Shown in pieces: positions 61,822-64,000 of a stretch of 64,000 bases of DNA. The notes under the pieces are model-generated. The model made no database searches. It saw only the letters and a list, made by a program, of their open reading frames with translations, and was not told the DNA's origin. The stretch lies in the NCBI GenBank assembly GCA_947504205.1, contig CANNGL010000004.1, forward strand, positions 62,001 to 126,000, written 5' to 3'. The stretch comes from an uncultured Litoreibacter sp. (GTDB lineage Bacteria > Pseudomonadota > Alphaproteobacteria > Rhodobacterales > Rhodobacteraceae). Position numbers and translations under genes: made by a program. Position 1 is the first letter of the stretch; every line of letters begins with the position of its first letter.

Positions 61822-63503
61822 ACTTCGTCCGGGAAGTGCTTCATCGTCAGGCGGATCGGGTTGGGTGCAGCTTGCCCCAAACCACAGATTGATGCATCGG
61901 CCATCGCGGTGCACAGCTCTTCCAGCAGGCCCTGATCCCAAGCGTCCGCCTGCATCAGCTTCACCGCTTTCTCACAGCCCACACGGCACGGCGTGCATTG
62001 ACCACAGCTTTCATCTTCAAAGAAGCGCAGCATGTTGAGTGCGGCATCCCGGGCCTTGTCCTGATCGGAGAGCACAACCACAGCAGCCGATCCGATGAAG
62101 CTGCCCAAAGGCTGCAACGTATCAAAGTCGAGCGGTACATCGTTGATTGTGCTAGGTAAAATACCCGAAGATGGTCCACCCGGTTGGTAGGCTTTGAAGA
62201 CGTGACCTTCGGCCATTCCGCCCGCGGCTTCGATGATATCAGTGATGGTGGAACCTGCGGGCAACAGATAAACACCCGGCTGTGCCACGCGACCTGATAT
62301 CGAATAGCTGCGCAACCCGCTGCGTCCGTTCTTTTCGGTCGCGCTCAGAACCTCCGGGCCTTCGCGGCAAACGCGCGCCACCCAATGCAGTGTTTCGACA
62401 TTATGGACCAGTGTGGGGCGATTGAAGATGCCGACTTGCGCCACGTAAGGTGGGCGATGGCGCGGCAACCCGCGTTTGCCTTCGATCGATTCGATCATCG
62501 CGCTTTCTTCGCCGCAAATGTATGCGCCCGCACCGCGCCGCAGGTCGATATAGCCCTGTTCGACAAGGCCCGCCGCTTCAAGAGCTGCGATTTCCGTGCG
62601 TAAAATCTCCAGAACCGCCGGATACTCGTCGCGCATGTAGATGAAACAGGTCTCAGCCTCGACCGCCCACGCGGCGATCAGCATTCCTTCGAGAAAAAGA
62701 TGCGGCGTGCGTTCGAGGTAGTAGCGATCCTTGAATGTCCCCGGCTCGCCCTCATCGCCATTCACAGCCAGATAACGTGGGCCTTCATTGCCCCGCACAA
62801 AGCCCCATTTCTTTCCCGACGGGAAACCCGCGCCACCAAGTCCGCGCAGCCCCGAAGCTGCCACCTGATCCTGCACCGCTTCCCAATCACCGCTTTCGCG
62901 CAGAGCCTTCAGCTTGGCGTATCCCCCGTCAGAGGAATAGGCCTCAAGCGTCTGATATTGCGGGATATCTGGATGCGTATGCCCTGCGGCGATTGCCGCC
63001 TTAACAGCCTCTGGCGTGGCATGATCGATATGTGCATGACCCAGTTCGAGAACCGGTGCTGTGTCACAGCGGCCCATGCAGGGCGCGCGCAATACACGCA
63101 CCTCAGTGGGATCGAGCCCGCGTTCCAACGCCGCTTTCAACTCCTGCGCGCCTGCAAGTTCGCAACTCAGCGAGTCGCAGACCCGGATGGTCAAGGCTGG
63201 CGGCGGCGTCTCCCCCTCCTTCACCACGTCGAAATGCGCGTAGAAGGTCGCGACCTCGTAAACCTCTGCCTGCGCCAGACGCAGTTCTTCCGCCAAGGCG
63301 CGCATATGGGCAGCCGACAGGCACCCGTATTCATCCTGAATGAGATGGAGGAATTCGATCAGCAGATCGCGCCTGCGGGGGTGTTCGCCCAGCAAGGCCT
63401 GCACCTGCTCCAAGGCGGTGTCGTCCAGTTGGCGACCCTTTGGCGTGGCCCGTCCCTTACCCTTTGCGGATTTCCAGACACCCTTGCGCTCGTCCAATGC
63501 CAT
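61818..63503 (-). CDS. NuoE-NuoF fusion, NAD-dependent formate dehydrogenase beta-like subunit
   Basis: Residues 1 to about 160 are a NuoE-like thioredoxin-fold domain with the [2Fe-2S] ligands in CDSLSC and CMGRCD. Residues about 175-561 are NuoF-like: GLRGLGGAGFPSGKKWGFV (FMN/NADH), VNGDEGEPGTFKDRYYLER (NADH) and the [4Fe-4S] ligands in ESCGQCTPCRVGC with the later Cys in ICGLG. The fusion is the electron-transfer subunit of soluble NAD-dependent formate dehydrogenases and related hydrogenases. No alpha (molybdenum) subunit lies next to it; the YhhN-like gene follows instead. It is divergent from the alkB-like gene. Confidence 0.88.
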   Translation of the reverse strand: MALDERKGVWKSAKGKGRATPKGRQLDDTALEQVQALLGEHPRRRDLLIEFLHLIQDEYGCLSAAHMRALAEELRLAQAEVYEVATFYAHFDVVKEGETPPPALTIRVCDSLSCELAGAQELKAALERGLDPTEVRVLRAPCMGRCDTAPVLELGHAHIDHATPEAVKAAIAAGHTHPDIPQYQTLEAYSSDGGYAKLKALRESGDWEAVQDQVAASGLRGLGGAGFPSGKKWGFVRGNEGPRYLAVNGDEGEPGTFKDRYYLERTPHLFLEGMLIAAWAVEAETCFIYMRDEYPAVLEILRTEIAALEAAGLVEQGYIDLRRGAGAYICGEESAMIESIEGKRGLPRHRPPYVAQVGIFNRPTLVHNVETLHWVARVCREGPEVLSATEKNGRSGLRSYSISGRVAQPGVYLLPAGSTITDIIEAAGGMAEGHVFKAYQPGGPSSGILPSTINDVPLDFDTLQPLGSFIGSAAVVVLSDQDKARDAALNMLRFFEDESCGQCTPCRVGCEKAVKLMQADAWDQGLLEELCTAMADASICGLGQAAPNPIRLTMKHFPDEV

Positions 63504-63689
63504 AACCGTATTCTCCCTGACTCGGCGCTAAATTACGGGAATCCTCCCCCAAGGCGTAGAGGCAAAAGCGACACCAAAGCTCTCGCATGCGCAATTGGCC
63601 GCACCAAAAATGCATTCCTGCTTCATGATTTGCCCTCAATTCCCGCTATAGTTCTTCAAAATCGAAACTGAGCCGACCATAACCTGCCT

Positions 63690-64000
63690 ATGCCAAGATC
63701 CTTTTTTGCCTTTGCCATAGCCACGCTTGCCCCCTTACCGCTTCTGTTTGCCGGGGCCATCTTTGGTGGTTGGGCCATTTGGATTGCCTTATTCTACATT
63801 GCGTTCTTCATCGCCGGGGTGGATGCGATTGCCCCCGCCAAGGTCGAGCAGGAGGTGAGCGAAGACACAGAAGACACTGATATCCTGTCGATTCTTCTGG
63901 CCGCCGGACATTTTCTTCTGCTGCCCCTGTGCATATGGTCACTTTCTGGCGCAGGGGTCGGACTGTTCTCTCTCGAAGGGGTGGCGCTGTTTTTGGCAGC
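63690..64000 (+). CDS. alkB: Alkane 1-monooxygenase-like membrane protein, 3' end outside window
   Basis: The open frame from the ATG at 63690 runs past the window edge, giving 103 visible residues. It starts MPRSFFAFAIATLAPLPLLF with two adjacent membrane helices, then an acidic loop (VEQEVSEDTEDTDIL) and a third helix (LLAAGHFLLLPLCIWSL). This matches the N-terminus of roseobacter AlkB-type alkane hydroxylases as I recall them. The diagnostic His boxes lie beyond the window, so the call is tentative. It is divergent from the NuoEF fusion. Confidence 0.6.
   Translation, partial: MPRSFFAFAIATLAPLPLLFAGAIFGGWAIWIALFYIAFFIAGVDAIAPAKVEQEVSEDTEDTDILSILLAAGHFLLLPLCIWSLSGAGVGLFSLEGVALFLA

Overview
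The window looks like chromosomal DNA of a marine alphaproteobacterium of the Rhodobacteraceae/Roseobacter group. The basis is gene content and protein style: a stand-alone aa3 oxidase subunit I gene, CODH-accessory coxD/coxE/xdhC homologues, a Rhodobacter-type sulfite-reduction operon with DUF2849 and DUF934 proteins, glyQ-DUF6446-glyS followed by a PPDK-like gene, a SAM-II riboswitch on metZ, a VPLPA-type C-terminal signal and an alkB-like gene. No rRNA, tRNA, insertion sequence, prophage, CRISPR array or plasmid origin was found. Coding density is high and most of the region reads as core genome.

Layout. 1-2.4 kb: end of an M20 peptidase, a DsbA-like thioredoxin and an Lrp regulator. 2.6-8.1 kb: assimilatory sulfur operon cysG-DUF2849-cysI-cysH-DUF934, then a separately controlled ferredoxin-NADP reductase that probably feeds it, closed by a strong terminator. 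8.1-9.8 kb: a membrane-anchored acidic protein made of 18 perfect 11-residue repeats, and infC with an apparent ATA start. 9.8-14 kb: a four-gene molybdenum-hydroxylase maturation operon (coxD, coxE, xdhC and a molybdopterin-binding protein) with no structural subunits beside it. 14-25 kb: glutaryl-CoA dehydrogenase, MmgE/PrpD protein, ctaD, DUF2244, an HWE histidine kinase, two hexapeptide-repeat proteins, an SRPBCC membrane protein, a GNAT protein, DUF2267, yqeY and carA. 25-34 kb: an MshEN-glycosyltransferase fusion overlapping a GntR regulator tail-to-tail, a HAD phosphatase, a UbiH-like monooxygenase, a class V aminotransferase, a DUF4259 protein, and a twin-Lrp/ilvC locus with a candidate operator. 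34-46.5 kb: two small or secreted unknowns, an EamA transporter, glmM-folP-folB, a cell-wall hydrolase, a PPDK-like protein and the glycyl-tRNA synthetase genes. 46.6-55 kb: a SPOR/peptidoglycan-binding/pseudo-protease protein, a TPP enzyme with trkH, ppk2 behind an FNR-like box, metZ behind a SAM-II riboswitch, and folE2. 55-64 kb: a VPLPA-type surface protein, a TPR-sulfotransferase, yciB, an EamA transporter, ftsY with a very long charged N-terminus, a YhhN-family protein, a NuoE-NuoF fusion (formate dehydrogenase beta-like) and the start of an alkB-like gene.

No single large undescribed system stands out. The least explained items are the 11-mer repeat protein, the PPDK homologue with a damaged ATP-grasp site, the SPOR/PG-binding protein with a triad-less protease domain, the MshEN-glycosyltransferase fusion, and the metZ leader that combines a SAM-II aptamer, a terminator and two in-frame start codons.
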